Made by a program: the position numbers and the translations under genes. A stretch of 62,000 bases of DNA from Chrysomallon squamiferum (lineage: Eukaryota > Mollusca > Gastropoda > Neomphalida > Peltospiridae): positions 22,847,476-22,909,475 of the forward strand of contig CM022672.1 of NCBI GenBank assembly GCA_012295275.1, read 5' to 3'. Each line of letters begins with the position of its first letter. Within the stretch, counting starts at the first letter, position 1. The notes under the pieces are model-generated. The model ran no database searches. It was not told the origin of the DNA and was given only the letters and a program-made list of their open reading frames with translations. Positions 13,166 to 31,577 of the stretch are shown one piece after another.

Positions 13166-14132
13166 ATAATAATAAATAAAATTTCTTGTTCTCGAATTGG
13201 TTACCAATTTAAAAAAAAAAAAGTAGAAAAAATAGCAATGGCACCAAGATTTACACTAAGATTTGACATATAAACTATTTTAGCTAACTGAAAATTTTTG
13301 TAAACATAAAAAAAAAAGTTACTTGCAAAATGATGAATTAGAATCCAAACAAAAGCTTACATTTTATTTTTAAAAACTAAAAAATTTATTTCAAGGCATT
13401 TAATGAAAAAAACCAATATATTCAGTGACAGATTAATTTTCATTTATTCAAGTTTTATTGAATAAACAAATGTATTTGAATGTCAACTAATCCAGAATAA
13501 ATTCAACAAAAAATTAAAATATAAATATCTAAAAATAAAATATTTTCCCCCCTTTTCCTAATTGCACTAAAGAACCATATGATCACACTGAAGACATTTT
13601 GTTATGGTCACCTTATTTCTTTGCATCCCACAAACTGAAAAGAAAACTGAATGAAAATTATTTTAAAAGTACTTTTTACAGAATGAAAGCAATAATATCT
13701 GGCACATAGTTACATGAAATAGATTCAGCAGTCCAATTAAAATGCTGTTATAAGATTTATTTCTACACTTCTATTTTTTCAAATTTCTTTAAATTGTCAT
13801 TTGTGCCTTGGCCAGGTGTGTTGTTCTTTTCCATCTATTATCACAGCTACTCCAAAAACTAATCCAAAATAAAACTCCAGCAATGCCCAGCACACAGTTA
13901 CAACTTGCCGCCATGAAAGATGTCTAAGAAACAGTTTAATGATGATTGTATATATATATATATGTATATATATATGGACGTAGTCCTGAGATTAAAATCA
14001 ATTTTGCAGAGCACAAAAACACAATGGAGCAGTACTTTGCAATTTTAAGAAGGCTGTAGAGTCGGGTCCCTTGAAATGATCTTCAGTGCGGTGACCAAGG
14101 TCAGAATGTTTTATTGCATTTCATGTACAGAT
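8982..14132. other. Intergenic region between MCMBP start and ETF1 stop
   Basis: No gene could be supported here. The left few hundred bases must contain the MCMBP promoter and 5' UTR (minus strand). The right part must contain the ETF1 3' UTR, whose extent is not visible. The rest is AT-rich with long A/T runs, for example a poly-A tract at about 13126-13162 and ATA/TAT runs near 13950-13975. Several short open frames here (62-118 codons) lack splice context and any family resemblance. Confidence 0.6.
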
Positions 14133-19792
<5,660 letters not shown>

Positions 19793-20030
19793 TTTGCAAT
19801 ACGTAGAAGAAAGGTCCCAACTTTTGTCCGTATGGACACTCTAGATTATGGTATTATTAGTTCGAAATTTGATCAAATGATCACACCTTTAATATCTCGA
19901 ACAATGTTTCTTCGAGATAAAACAATATAAAGTTAAATTAAACGTCTTGAAACTATTTAAAATGAACTTCCATTCACTTGTGCAACATTTTCACAAATCG
20001 CCATACCGAACCGAACATGTGAACCAGATC

Positions 20031-20038
20031 TGACGTCA
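20031..20038. promoter_or_regulatory. CRE palindrome TGACGTCA, ETF1-proximal
   Basis: Perfect 8-bp CREB/ATF site about 240 bp upstream of the ETF1 start codon. By chance such a site is expected less than once in a window this size. Confidence 0.55.
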
Positions 20039-20276
20039 TGAGACTTTAGGATCATTTTTGTATCAGCCAGTTTGATTGGTTAATATATCAAGATCTAAAA
20101 ATAACTTTCCAATTTATTGCATTCGTTTTACAGTACGAACGCATCATATTCTGTTAAACAAATATACACCATTATGTAAAATTAACAAATAAAAACTAAG
20201 TGTAATTTTTGTCTATTAAATATTTGTTATTTATGGTTTTTAATTTTTTTATCCAATAGCTTTCTGCGTTTGAAAC

Positions 20277-20308
20277 GCCGCCATCCCTTAGTACTCTAAT
20301 ATGGCTGC
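20277..20308. promoter_or_regulatory. Paired YY1-like sites
   Basis: GCCGCCAT followed 16 bp later by ATGGCTGC within AATATGGCTGC. These match the YY1 core (ATGGCNGC) on opposite strands. Such sites often sit at or just downstream of transcription start sites of housekeeping genes, so this may mark the PSTK start site. Confidence 0.5.
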
Positions 20309-20508
20309 GCCCATGCAACGTATGATCAAAATGTTTTTTAGTTGCCTTTAGAAATGACTAAACACAGAACGTCAGTTTTAGGGGATTATAATTAAGTGAA
20401 GTAAAATAATTATGAAAAGACGCGTCTGTAGAAAGGACCAAATAATGTAAAAGAAAAAATCATTTATATATAACAACCACGTGCAAAAAAACTTATTTCA
20501 TGTACTTG

Positions 20509-20516
20509 TGACGTCA
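20509..20516. promoter_or_regulatory. CRE palindrome TGACGTCA, PSTK-proximal
   Basis: Second perfect CREB/ATF palindrome in the same intergenic region, 470 bp from the first and about 700 bp upstream of the PSTK start codon. Confidence 0.5.
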
Positions 20517-21217
20517 TAATATCTCGTTTATTTCTTTTATCTTTTTAAAAGGAAAATAAATTAAATTTCAAAATGTTTCATTATAATTAATTTATTAGAA
20601 TGAACTGTTACTTTTAAATGTATTCTAAAATTAGGAAATCTGGTTTACATAGATTGTCATAGAATTAGGTGTTTGTGTTTAATGTTAACCAATATATTTA
20701 ATATCCAATAAAAATAATAATGGGTATAGAACCCCGCCCTTTTTTTTTTTTTTTTTTTTTTGGAACATATTTTAAAATATAATTTAATGTTAGAACTATA
20801 TTTGTATGTATGTATAGCAAAAACTGAATAGTATTTTAAAAACCTTTTAGTTCATAATATTTTAGAATTTAAATGAAAAAAAAAAAATTCTGTTCCTATC
20901 ATAGGCCTATTTAACGACTAACAATAAAAGGCTTGGTATTTGCTGTCCTATATTAAATAAAGCTTACATAGTGAAAAAATGTAATAAATTACATTTGAAT
21001 ATTGTTACAGTTATTAAATACTGCTGTCTGATAGAGACAGTTAACCAATACATTCTAGAACTATAAAATTTTTAAGTACCATATTTTTTCTGAATATCTC
21101 TGATTATACAATTATTTTTAAATTTCAGAACTTAATGAAGATTTTAGCCATATTTTCCAAAAAAAAGAAAACAAAAATGCAGGTAAACATCAGCATTCAA
21201 AGTTTGAAAAAGGAAAA

Positions 21218-24200
21218 ATGGCAAACACTGATACTGGCTGTATTTTTGTTCTGTGTGGTCTTCCAGCTTCAGGCAAATCGACTCTAATTCATCAAATTCA
21301 GAATGACTTGAAAGATCAGCTTGAAGTGAACATTGTAGAATATGACCATCTTATGCCAGCTGAGGTGGAGAAAATCCTAATTACAGAAACAACAAGTAAG
21401 GTTTGTTTTATTTATTTATTTATTTATTTATTTATTTCTAGAGACACACATACTCATCTATCCTGAAGTTCTAGATAATGCTTTGAATCACACAAAGAAT
21501 TTTCACACATTTAATATAATGGCCCACTGGCCTAACTCCACACAGAAGCTACAAGTGTCAGGACAGTACTTATTATGCTGCTCCCTGACACTGCATGTGA
21601 AATTTTATGTCATTAATAACAATCAAAGTAGAATGATGCTACCTCGAGAAACAAGTTTTCCGACTTACAAGCAGCCGGCAGGTCAATTTTTTGCTTTTAG
21701 TTGCAAGCCAAAATCCGAGATCTTTGGCACAGTGAACAACACAACATCTGCCCAGCGTCTCACTCATTTGCTTCATGTGGTTACCTCACTGTGGAAACAT
21801 CTCTTATGCTCGTGTTTTGTGCAGTACAGAGCTGAGAAGAAGAAGCAGATGATGTTCATTTAATTAAAGCATGAAATCGTAGAAAAACATGAGCGAGGTG
21901 TGTGTGTAGTCAATATGGCTAGGCAGTATGAACATTTTTTATGATATGTACCATACTGAAGCAGAAAGAGTAAATAAAGGCTATAATGCCAGCCAAAGGC
22001 ATTAAAATAATTTCTAAGCTGAGAACCTCTGTCCATGAAAAGATGGAGAAACCCTAACCCTGTACACTTTAGAAAACCAATTTAATTCTTTACATTCTCT
22101 CTTTTATTTTATTTTTACATACATTTTTCTTATTTAAAAACATGTTACAAAAAATTGGGGTGGTTTTGTGGGCTGGAACAGACTAATGGTATTTCAATTA
22201 ATTTCATTTGGGAAAATTGATTTGATATACAAGCAAATTTGAGTTATGAGCTTGGTTACAGATCGAATTAAACTTGTAAGTCAAGGTACTACTGTATATG
22301 TTATCTAGGTTAATAAATAATGATTTTTTTTTTTGAGTTGTTAAACTTTTAGAAAAAAATTGTTTAAAAAAACAACAACATCAAATACAAATGTTCATCT
22401 CTGTGGTGCCAGTCAGTACACACCAGTTAATTAATTTTGATAGATAGTATCAAAACTAGTATGATGTCTACATGTTAAAATTGATAAAATAATAATAATA
22501 AACAAAAATACATCAGCTCGGCAACACCCTAAATCGGGCTAATACGAATGAATGACAATAAATTCAGAATTTTAGAAAGCAGTTGGTTTTGACTCACATT
22601 TCATCAAGATAATAATTTTACTTTCCAGAGTGCATCGAAATGGAAGATGTACAGGCAGCAGATTGTGGAATGTGTGGATCTTCTTTTAGAAAATCTGTGT
22701 AAAGTATCTGTTGGAACTGAAAAGCCTTTTCAACATTCAAGCAAACCAGTGGCAGTCAACAGTGACCTATGGTTGAAATTTCAAGATATCTGCCAAGTGG
22801 GTCTCAATGATAAATCCTTCAGCGTTGCTAGGAAACCATTTGTCATTATCATTGATGATAACATGTACTACAGGAGTATGAGATACCAGTATTATCAACT
22901 AGCAAGAAAATGTAAATAGTACTCTGAATTTAGCTCGTTCCATGGATTAATAAATATATGTTTCTGATATAACATTTTCTGATACATGTGTCTGTAGCTA
23001 TTTCGTAACAAATTTCTTCTTTTTATTAAATGAAACTATTTGGAGAAAGAAGGAACCTGCAGTCAACTTTCTCATTCAACTGTGGTCAGCAGCAAGCATT
23101 CTTTTATCCAAGCACAAACCCCCTTCTTACCTTTTCTTCTTATAAAAAGAAGTATATATCATTGTGAAATAACAAGTATAGAGAATTTTATGTTTAATTT
23201 TACACTGATCCAGTCTGTATGTTAATTAAAATTATATTTCATTAATGAACTGTAGCTTAGATCAGGGCTACAAGTCCCCAACTAACATCATGTGGAACAT
23301 AAAAATGTTAGACGTTTTCCTCTTCATATTTTGTACTGATTGCTGTCAACTGACTTTCTTGTACTATAAATTATACTATTGCATATGATTATCACCTAAT
23401 CACTCTACCAATCTCTATATAAAAATATGTCCAAAAAACCCAATAAACAGTATTTCTTCAATTTTTGTGTGAATTCTACACTTCAGCAAATTAATATTAT
23501 TACACATTATTTCAACCTCAGATACTTTTCCTTTGCAGGTATAACATATTTAACAAATTATCAATTAAATTTCAATTTTTATTATTTTTTTTTTTTATTC
23601 TTTGTCTATATATAACTGTTTATTTATGTCATTTATGTTATGTCTTTTTAACAGATACCATTGGCTTTTGTGAACTTTATGTGGACTGTTCTGTGGAAAC
23701 TGCAATAACTCGCAATTCAGACAGAAAGACAGGAAAAGTTCATGAGGACACAATTTACTCAATGGGTGCACATTTTGAACGACCTTGTACTGATGCTTGT
23801 AGATGGGAAAAGTATTCTTTAATACTGAGTCCATCAACATCTCTGAGGTTAGTTTCCTCAAATTTCTAGTTAATGTTTATTTTCAGATCTGAACAGTGAG
23901 ATCTTGAAATTCATAGTCCATTTCCATGCCAGCCCTAGTATTTCAGAAGCTCTATTTAAACATACACATCCTCTCCAGCACCCACACACGCATAAAATTA
24001 TTAGTGAACACAGCTCTTATTTGGTCATTTCTGAAAGTTCAGAGTGATAAATTATTTGAAATTGAAATATTTCTTAAAAGTCTTAATAACCAGTATTATC
24101 GTTCACTCTAATATTCTTTAAGCCTTTTTCATTATTTTTACTTCTTAATCTTTTTCTTAAAATTTGTTAATTTGTTTGTTTTTTTAATCTCTTTTGGTTT

Positions 24201-25024
24201 TTTCTTAACAATATTTTGTTGTTTAATTTATTGCTATTGTTATTTCTTTTTTTTTTTTTTTTTTTTCAAAGTGAAATCCAATTTCTGATTCTCAATGCAT
24301 TGAAAGATCCAGTTAAACCACTTCCAGTGGAAGATGTTGAAGAAAAAGGAGAAAGTCGAGAGGCATGTTCTGCTAGTTTTATTCACCAAGCAGATCAAGT
24401 TCTGCGCAAACTTGTTGCTAAGGAAATGATTGCAGCAAAAGGCAAGTTAATTTCTGAATTAAAGTTACCCTAAACGTTTATTGGCAAAACAGCACATGCC
24501 ACTACAGCTGAAATATTTCACTGTTTATTTATGCTTTATAACAAAAAGGGTTTTAAAAAAATTCTTTATTTATTTTATTGTACTTTATTGTAGTTTTTTT
24601 TTTTTTTTTTTTCCTTTTACTGAAAATACATCTTCAAAATAACTAGAAAAAAAAAAGATAAAAAAAGAAGAAGAAATTATTAGCATTGTTTCTGTGATAA
24701 AAATAATTTTACAAGTCTGATTAAGGACCAGTAATTCCAGCTAAAAAATTTTTTTTTTTAATACAAACAGTTTCAAATTTAGATAAAAGTTAAGTAATTT
24801 ACATTTTATTTTTAGCATCAGGAATGTCTGCTGAGAAGTTGAAAAAAATGGCTGCGGAGTTAGCAGAAAGTAGATTAAGAATACTCAAGGATATGAAATC
24901 AGGAGCAGTCACATCAGACTTTACCGCTGAAATTAAAGATGCTTCAAAAGATTCAAACAGTGAATTATATAAGTTTATTACATCAATATTCAGCTCAAGC
25001 AAAATTACATTTGAAAAAGTTTGA
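21218..25024 (+). CDS. PSTK: PSTK, L-seryl-tRNA(Sec) kinase (5 coding exons)
   Basis: Phosphorylates Ser-tRNA(Sec) to Sep-tRNA(Sec), which SEPSECS converts to Sec-tRNA(Sec). Its presence implies that this animal makes selenoproteins. Exons: 21218-21400, 22629-22911, 23655-23847, 24272-24441, 24816-25024; 1038 nt, 345 residues (348 in human). The Walker A P-loop GLPASGKST is at residues 14-22. Further conserved stretches: EYDHLMP, FVIIIDDNMYYRSMRYQYYQLARKYTIGF across exons 2-3, and ALKDPVKPLP in exon 4. The exon 1 donor is chosen at GTTTGT (21401) because only this keeps phase; the stronger-looking GTAAGG five bases earlier would shift the frame. The intron 4 donor is GC. Intron 1 carries a transposon relic. 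The start ATG has a fair context (AAAAATGG). Confidence 0.95.
21405..21437. repeat. (TTTA)n next to the PSTK exon 1 donor
   Basis: About eight TTTA units begin only a few bases inside intron 1 of PSTK. Confidence 0.8.
21865..22296 (+). mobile_element. Relic of a pogo/Tigger-like (Tc1/mariner superfamily) transposon in PSTK intron 1
   Basis: From 21865 the plus strand translates KHEIVEKHERGVCVVNMARQ before a stop at about 21942. This resembles the N-terminal helix-turn-helix (CENP-B-like) of pogo/Tigger transposases. After frameshifts, recognisable pieces continue to about 22060, followed by an abrupt jump to a 3' end. That end, read backwards from 22296, starts ACAGTAGTACCTTGACTTAC and is flanked by TA, as expected of a Tc1/mariner terminus. 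No complete 5' end was found; sequence from about 21630 may belong to it. The coding part is broken and cannot make a transposase. Confidence 0.65.
24442..24815 (+). other. GC-AG intron in PSTK (intron 4)
   Basis: Exon 4 ends GCAGCAAAAG and the intron begins GCAAGT; the acceptor is TTTTTAG before CATCAGG. Joining gives AAKASGMSAEKL in frame. No in-phase GT donor is nearby. As in ETF1, the GC donor sits in an otherwise consensus context. Confidence 0.88.
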
Positions 25025-28000
25025 TATGATTTCAATGTAAACATACTGACCTACTGACCAAAGTGGAAGACAAAAAATACATGTTAGTTTTGTTTTCATC
25101 CTAATGATAAGCTAAGATCAACCAGCAGAACTTTATTATTCCTACAAACAAGCATATTTAAAAAATTTTGTTACACTTTTTACTTTGTAAATTGGTGAGA
25201 ATGTAATAATCTCTCAAATATATTAAAATTTATTTTAATTTGTAGAAAAATATTCCAATAAAAATATATTTTATTTTTTCAAATTGAAAACCTACCAGAT
25301 AGGACTCCAAACTAGAGCACCAGATATTTTTAAAGGTGTCCAAATACCCATAACATCTTGATGTTTTCTTAGAAACATGAACTGGATGAATATTTAAAGC
25401 ATAACTGAAATAATTTTGTCATGACATTTTAAAATGATGGCCTGATATAACAAGGTGAATCCTACAACATGAGAATCAAAATAAAATCTCAGCTTTATAG
25501 AGATTGGTAAATATTTTTCAGTTTGAGTTTTCACAGGTCTTTCAATGTTAAGCAAAACATAATAATAATAATAATAATAATAACAATAATAATGAAAATT
25601 ATATATTTCTTAATGGAATTTAATATGCAAACCAGGAATTATTTCATCATACTGAATGACAAATCATGAAAAACTAATAAAATTAAATCTCAAGTGCATG
25701 GACAACATTGACAACTTTGTCACATAATATTTTGCATTAAGGACACAAACATCAAGTAGTATCACTCAGGCTCTAGTGAATCTTACTTTGTAAATATTTC
25801 TTATTAAATGTCTACAATACATTTATTATTTTCTTTTCTTGCATGTCTCAAAAAATATATAAACAAGTGATCTTTTTATTCTCACAGCAAAGACATGATG
25901 TGCAGTGAGGAATAATTGTATTTAATCTATATATATATCAACTAACATCAGTGATTATAATTTACTTCCAAAATATATATAGTAATCTGACTAGCTGAAT
26001 TACGCCATTTTTCACGTTAAATGTATATAGTTTATGCATACAGATTTGATAAAAAACCCAATATTCAAAAATTATAATGTAGTGAATGAGGTATCTTAAG
26101 AAAGACTATAGGTAACCACTTAAAACTACTAGATCAGTACTGTGGATGTAACCATAACCATAATTATTACATGAGCAAAACATCTCATTATGGATCTAAT
26201 TAGTATTCTGTATTTCAGTACAATAAAGTTTGCTCTTAAAAATTTTCAATTGCAATTGCCATAATGTCAGGTGTCTACTAGTATAATTGTTTCTTTAACT
26301 ACTAAACCCAAAAGACCAGTGAGAGAACCTAAAAGGCCAATTCTCTGGCCTAACTATCAGATTCTTTTGAAAAACAATAACAAAAATCTGTTTCTCATAG
26401 TGTACCTGTACTTACTCTGAAGTCGAGTTGCTTTCAGAATCAAAAATGTTCATTGCTGCTATAAACATATAAACAGGATAGAAACTAACCAATGAGTATT
26501 TAAGATAAATAAAAGTGAAATTAACATTTATATTTTCTTAAGAAGAAGAATGAATGTTTAATGACTCTCCCCATGAAATTGAGACTGGCTTTTTGGGGGT
26601 GAGATACAGGTATTTGCCAAACCCTTTCAAAAGCATTCTGTATCAGTTCCTGGTATTCCTTCAAACCCCTGGCCAGTTGTGCTAAGCAATATTTTGATCA
26701 AAACTGAATCTGACCTTTCATTCTACTTAAACAAGTCTTAGCCTGCAGTGATAATGCACAACAAATCCAGTCTAATATTATGAAATATATCCAAGTGACA
26801 ATTGAGTGGTTTTATGTTTTTTTATATTTCTTTTATTATTTGTAGTCTTTTTAATGTCACAGACTAAAGTTTCTATGGCAGACATATTAAAATTACAATA
26901 ATAAGCAATAAATATCTATGTATATTTCAAATGGATTACTAAATAGTAATAAAATATTAAAAAAAATATATATATATATGCAATGAGATATAATAACTGG
27001 CAGTATTTTTCAATATGATCCATCATAGAAAACCCCCAAAATAAAATATAATTTAAAAAAAAAAAAAAAAATGGTAGCAAAATGACAAAATGAATATCTA
27101 ACAAACAAAAAAACCCAACAAACTATACAAAGGAAAAATCTTTATAATACTTTAAAAACCAGTATTTCACTTTTATAACCATGCCATTCTTCAGAGACTA
27201 ATATAGTGTGTGTGTGTATACAAAACTATAGTTAAACTATTCATTATCTGAAATCCAACAAGCTTCTATTATCATTTTCATTTTAGTAAACTAATTCTCA
27301 ATTTTATAATTGTAGCTATAGTTATTTTAATTAGTGTACAATACAAGCTTTAGTGAATGTTTATGACCTGTCACCAAAGTTTCAGATAAGGGAACAATGA
27401 ATGTGCATTAGCAGTTTGAAAGATACTGAAAATTTGAAGACCCCACTCACAACCTGTAGAATGACAACACATTAGCAATTTAATTTTAATTTTCATGTAA
27501 AGCAGTTACAAGTGTGAAAACACCACAAATTATTGAACAGTGACAGGAATACTAATACTTAAATAATTTGCTGAGCATCAACCAGAGTTCATACAGAATA
27601 TCAGAATGGTCAGTTATTATTTCTCAGAGCAAAGACTGTTGTTTTAAAATGGTAAGTCTAGTATTTATCCTTATTTATCTAAGTTTTAGCTGTAAGTGTT
27701 AGGCTAGAAGTACAGTATATGCATACTGAATCGGGTAAAGTTGGGTGCCTGGTAAAGTGATGACAATCTAACTGTAATTCTGTTCTCATGCATACCCAAC
27801 ATGATTACAGGCCAAATGCAATTGGGATTTTATTTTTATGTTTATAAATGTACCAAATCAAATTTAGAATGGCAAATGAATTACAAAAACAATGGCTGAA
27901 ATGCAATAATTACAGAATGTTATAGCCTAGGTGATGTAGTTTTTGACATTTTCATAAGATAATTCAGTCCATATCATCAAATATTTTATTTTGGATAGTA

Positions 28001-28154
28001 AATTTCACTTGATAAATACAAAACAAAAAAGGATATACTATTGTTTTTCCAATGCAGAAAATAGGTTTAGATAATTTTTATATTTAAACAGACCAGGTCC
28101 TTTGGAAAAGGAAATTAAGATTTAACACTGCATACAGGATTTAGAGCACATATT
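25025..28154. other. Convergent intergenic region between PSTK and AUP1
   Basis: This 3.1 kb holds the 3' ends of both genes. A plausible PSTK poly(A) signal AATAAA lies at 25257-25262. The rest is AT-rich with an AAT/AAC run at 25561-25593 and short TA and GT runs. A stretch at about 26545-26700 looks like an old dispersed repeat but could not be assigned. No coding gene, tRNA or other structured RNA was recognised. Confidence 0.55.
25257..25262 (+). terminator. Candidate PSTK poly(A) signal
   Basis: AATAAA 233 bp after the PSTK stop codon, the first canonical hexamer downstream that I noticed. AATAAA is common in DNA this AT-rich, so this is only a candidate. Confidence 0.35.
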
Positions 28155-31100
28155 TTACAAAAGATTGTGTTTCTGTTTATATTTCAGTCTGGCGGATTCC
28201 AACATGGCTGCTTTCCTTTCCTCAAGCGACAACTGTCTTTCCTTCACATGTTTTGGAAAACTCTCTGCCTTGAATGTTAGTTGATTTATCTGAAAAGAAA
28301 GGTTACATTTATAAATGTCAATTCATATATATAAACATATACAAACCACTCTTACATATTACCAGTTAAATCTGCTTAAATAATAAACTACCTGAATACA
28401 GAATGGCAGTTATTTGAACTGCAAATGTAAAACAGGCTTAATGGTTATTTTGTAATAGTATTTATGTTTATTTTCTTTGCAACATACTTTTACAAGGTAG
28501 ATATATCATCATAAAGTTTCTGCTAATTACACAATTTCAAAAATCCAGATAAATCAAAGTTGGTCTGTAGAAGAAAAAAATTCATAACATTTACTGATCA
28601 AGTTTTCATAATTCAGATAATAAATGTATTCTTACATTGTTGGCTATGTGATTACCGTCGTTAGTTTTTGGAGCTGCAGGTTTCTCTTCTGTAAATGGAA
28701 CTCTGCCTTCAAGAATGTTAGTTATAGTTATATCAACATCACAAGTAACCTCTGAAGAGACAGAAAAGCATAATCAAAACAACAATGTATTTACTAAAAT
28801 ACAAAAAATTCCCAGTGCTGAATTATTATGAAATAATGATATGATGACTTTAAATGCCTTTAGTAAAATCTTTTTTTTTTAAATGTCTGATAATGGAAGA
28901 CAGTTATTTATCAATGACATGTACAGATTAACAATCCCATGCAGACACCATCACTTTCTTACTTTGGAATATAATGTAATGCATGCACTTAAACAAGAAA
29001 AACACTAATTCGGTAATTGTAACAATCCCTTCAAGTAATGATTTATTTATTTTTAAAGTTCCAACTATATCCTTAAATGTCAGCCTGAAAGAATAATTTA
29101 ACAAAATAAAATAAACATTAATTAACTCACTGATATCGTTCATTATTGCTGCTTCTGGTACATGGGGAAGAACTACGTGCACTTGGTCAATCATTTTCAG
29201 TAAATTGGCATCCACGGTTTCTTCTTTCACTTTTTTCTCTGGCTCGACATTCTTATCACTTTTCACCTCTGTTTGCTGAGCTGCAAACAGCACTAATATT
29301 TTAGAGTATTATGTAGATGCATACAAAAACATACAAATGATTTAATGTTTATTTAAATCTCACAAATCAGGGGTGGCAGTAAGTGTTAAGAAAAGATGGT
29401 AGTGAATGCAACTCCATTAAAAAACACTCACTGGAAGGTCTGATTGCAAATTTATACCCACAGACAATTTCCCATTATAACTAACTGTGAATTTTAAAGA
29501 TCAATCAAAATGGTTTTTGATAAAAAAAAGATAAAAAAAGGGAGTTTGTGAATATGAGTTTGTTGACTATATTTGTCATGTTCTTACAAATTATATTTGG
29601 CATATCTATTATAAACATGTTTATAATTTCTATTCATTTCTATAGCTAATTATTATCTGGTTGACAAAACCCATTTCTGTCATAACATGTAAAAAAAAAA
29701 TCTTGCTAGTTTAATGAAAACAAAATTACCACTCTGAGGAGCTGGTAAAAGATGCAACTTCTTTAAATATTCTTTCTTGTCTGAGCGAGTGAAATCAGTA
29801 AGTTTCAAATTGAGGGCTTTAGCCAAGTTGAGACGAACTCGCTCAGAAAACTCTTCTGTTGATTCATTTTCTTTTTTATCTGTCACTGGCAAAAATCTAG
29901 GAAAAACAAATAGGGAACATCTTTCAGAGATAAGAGTTGAGAGAATTTTCTCAAATGATAATCATACAGATACTGATATTTTAAAACTATCTTGCAACAC
30001 TAAATCTTAAATTTGCCATTATTCTTATCTGAAGGTACAAGTTGTATAAGGAACAAAAATCATAAAAAAAACCAAGGGAACATTTCTCAGAAATAAGATG
30101 GGAGAGAAAGTTATAAAATAATAATTATACAGAGACTGGTATGTTAAAACTATCTTGCAATGTTAAATCTTAAATTTGCCATTAATTTTACCTTAAGCTA
30201 TAAACTGTATAAGGAACAAAAAGGCACCAGAGCAGATCACATATCCAAGAACTCTGAATAACTGTCTGAAAAAGAGAAAATTGTAAAATATAAATAGATG
30301 AATTCTGAAGACCTTTAGCTGCTTTACTTCACCGATTATAGAATGCTATGTTTTATTACATTTTGGATTTATATACTGCAAAATAGTGTTCAAATGTTCA
30401 GTTAGTTAAACCTAATACAGTGATAGATTTGTTTCCTCCAAGCAGCTATATCATAAGATTAATATATATAATTTGTAATCTATTTTTAATGAATTTTTTT
30501 GGTCAATATTTTCACTAAAAAACAAAACTTACTATATTAGTGTTAAAAATGTTTGGTCGGCTGACAGTAATACCAACCTGCAAAGAAAATGAGAGATTAA
30601 TTAACAGTTATAAAATTTTAATACAGAAACTGATGTAGGAAGGATTTATATAAAAACATTAAAAAAAAAAAAATCATGTTAGTCTTGGTGTTTGTACATA
30701 TGCATGCATTGTTTAATGGTATTAAACAAACTTATTTCTGAAATAAAATTAATACATTAAGACAATTATCAAACATTTTGGACACATTTATGTAGTATTT
30801 ATGAGAATTATCTAGCACAATAAACATATTCTTAAAAGAAATAATTAAATGTTTTGTTTTAAAATAAAAGAATCATACTTACAGGCTGAATGAGATGTTC
30901 TATATCAAAAGGCAAGATACTATCAAAGAAAGAAAGAAAAAAGAGAAGTATATATATTTAAAAAAAGAAATTAAACTATTCAAATAAATTATTATTAAAA
31001 CAGAAAAAAGTAATAATAAAATAAAACAAAATAAAAAATCAACCACGAAACAAATAATAATAATTAAAAAAAGAAGATATTTAGATAAATTATTATTAAA

Positions 31101-31544
31101 ACAGAAAAAAAGTACTAATAAAATAAAACAAAAAATCAGTCACAAAAAAAATAATAATTAAAAATAAATAAAATAAAGAAGCTGTATGAAAACAGAAAGA
31201 AACAAAAATACTAATTTTTTACTTCGTATTTACAGATAACTACAGCATGAAATGCAAAATATATTAGTATCTTTTAACCTTTAAAATTTAACATGCTACT
31301 TGCTGCTGTTGTTTTTCTAACAAATCAGTTTTAAGGGAAGAGGAACATGCATTCACTTACTTGAATTTTAAAAGTCCCACTCTTCCATTTGTTGTGGCTC
31401 TCTCAGGATAGAACAACATAGGAAAATCAGATACTGAAAAAGTGAAAACATATTATTTGTATATTGATAATTACTTTGCTGTACTTTAAATAATTTTCTA
31501 CACAAGTTAATTTAATTTGTAATATCTGATAATCTACAAAGTAC

Positions 31545-31577
<33 letters not shown>

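Larger units (their letters stand above)
19793..21217. promoter_or_regulatory. Divergent promoter region between ETF1 and PSTK
   Basis: ETF1 is transcribed leftward and PSTK rightward from this 1.4 kb. It contains two full CRE palindromes TGACGTCA (20031-20038 and 20509-20516), CCAAT on the plus strand at 20253-20257 and inverted (GATTGG at 20074-20079), and two YY1-like cores in opposite orientation (GCCGCCAT 20277-20284 and ATGGCTGC 20301-20308). An acceptor-like TTTCAG at 21123-21128 suggests PSTK has a spliced 5' leader. No TATA box was assigned. Motifs are seen; the function is inferred. Confidence 0.6.

Noticed and set aside
21396-21397. Strong-looking donor GTAAGG for PSTK exon 1
   Set aside because: It shifts the frame into exon 2; the donor GTTTGT at 21401 keeps the frame and gives the expected SKSASKWK junction.
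21483-21863. 126-codon open frame in PSTK intron 1
   Set aside because: It resembles no protein, lies within intron and probable transposon sequence, and has no splice context.
28963-29084. Possible alternative AUP1 CUE exon (translates KINKSLLEGIVTITEL, similar to the real ITITNILEG helix) with a good acceptor
   Set aside because: Joined to the preceding exon in its true phase it gives an immediate stop codon (Ser then TGA). It could only be a decoy or poison exon, and the similarity is short.
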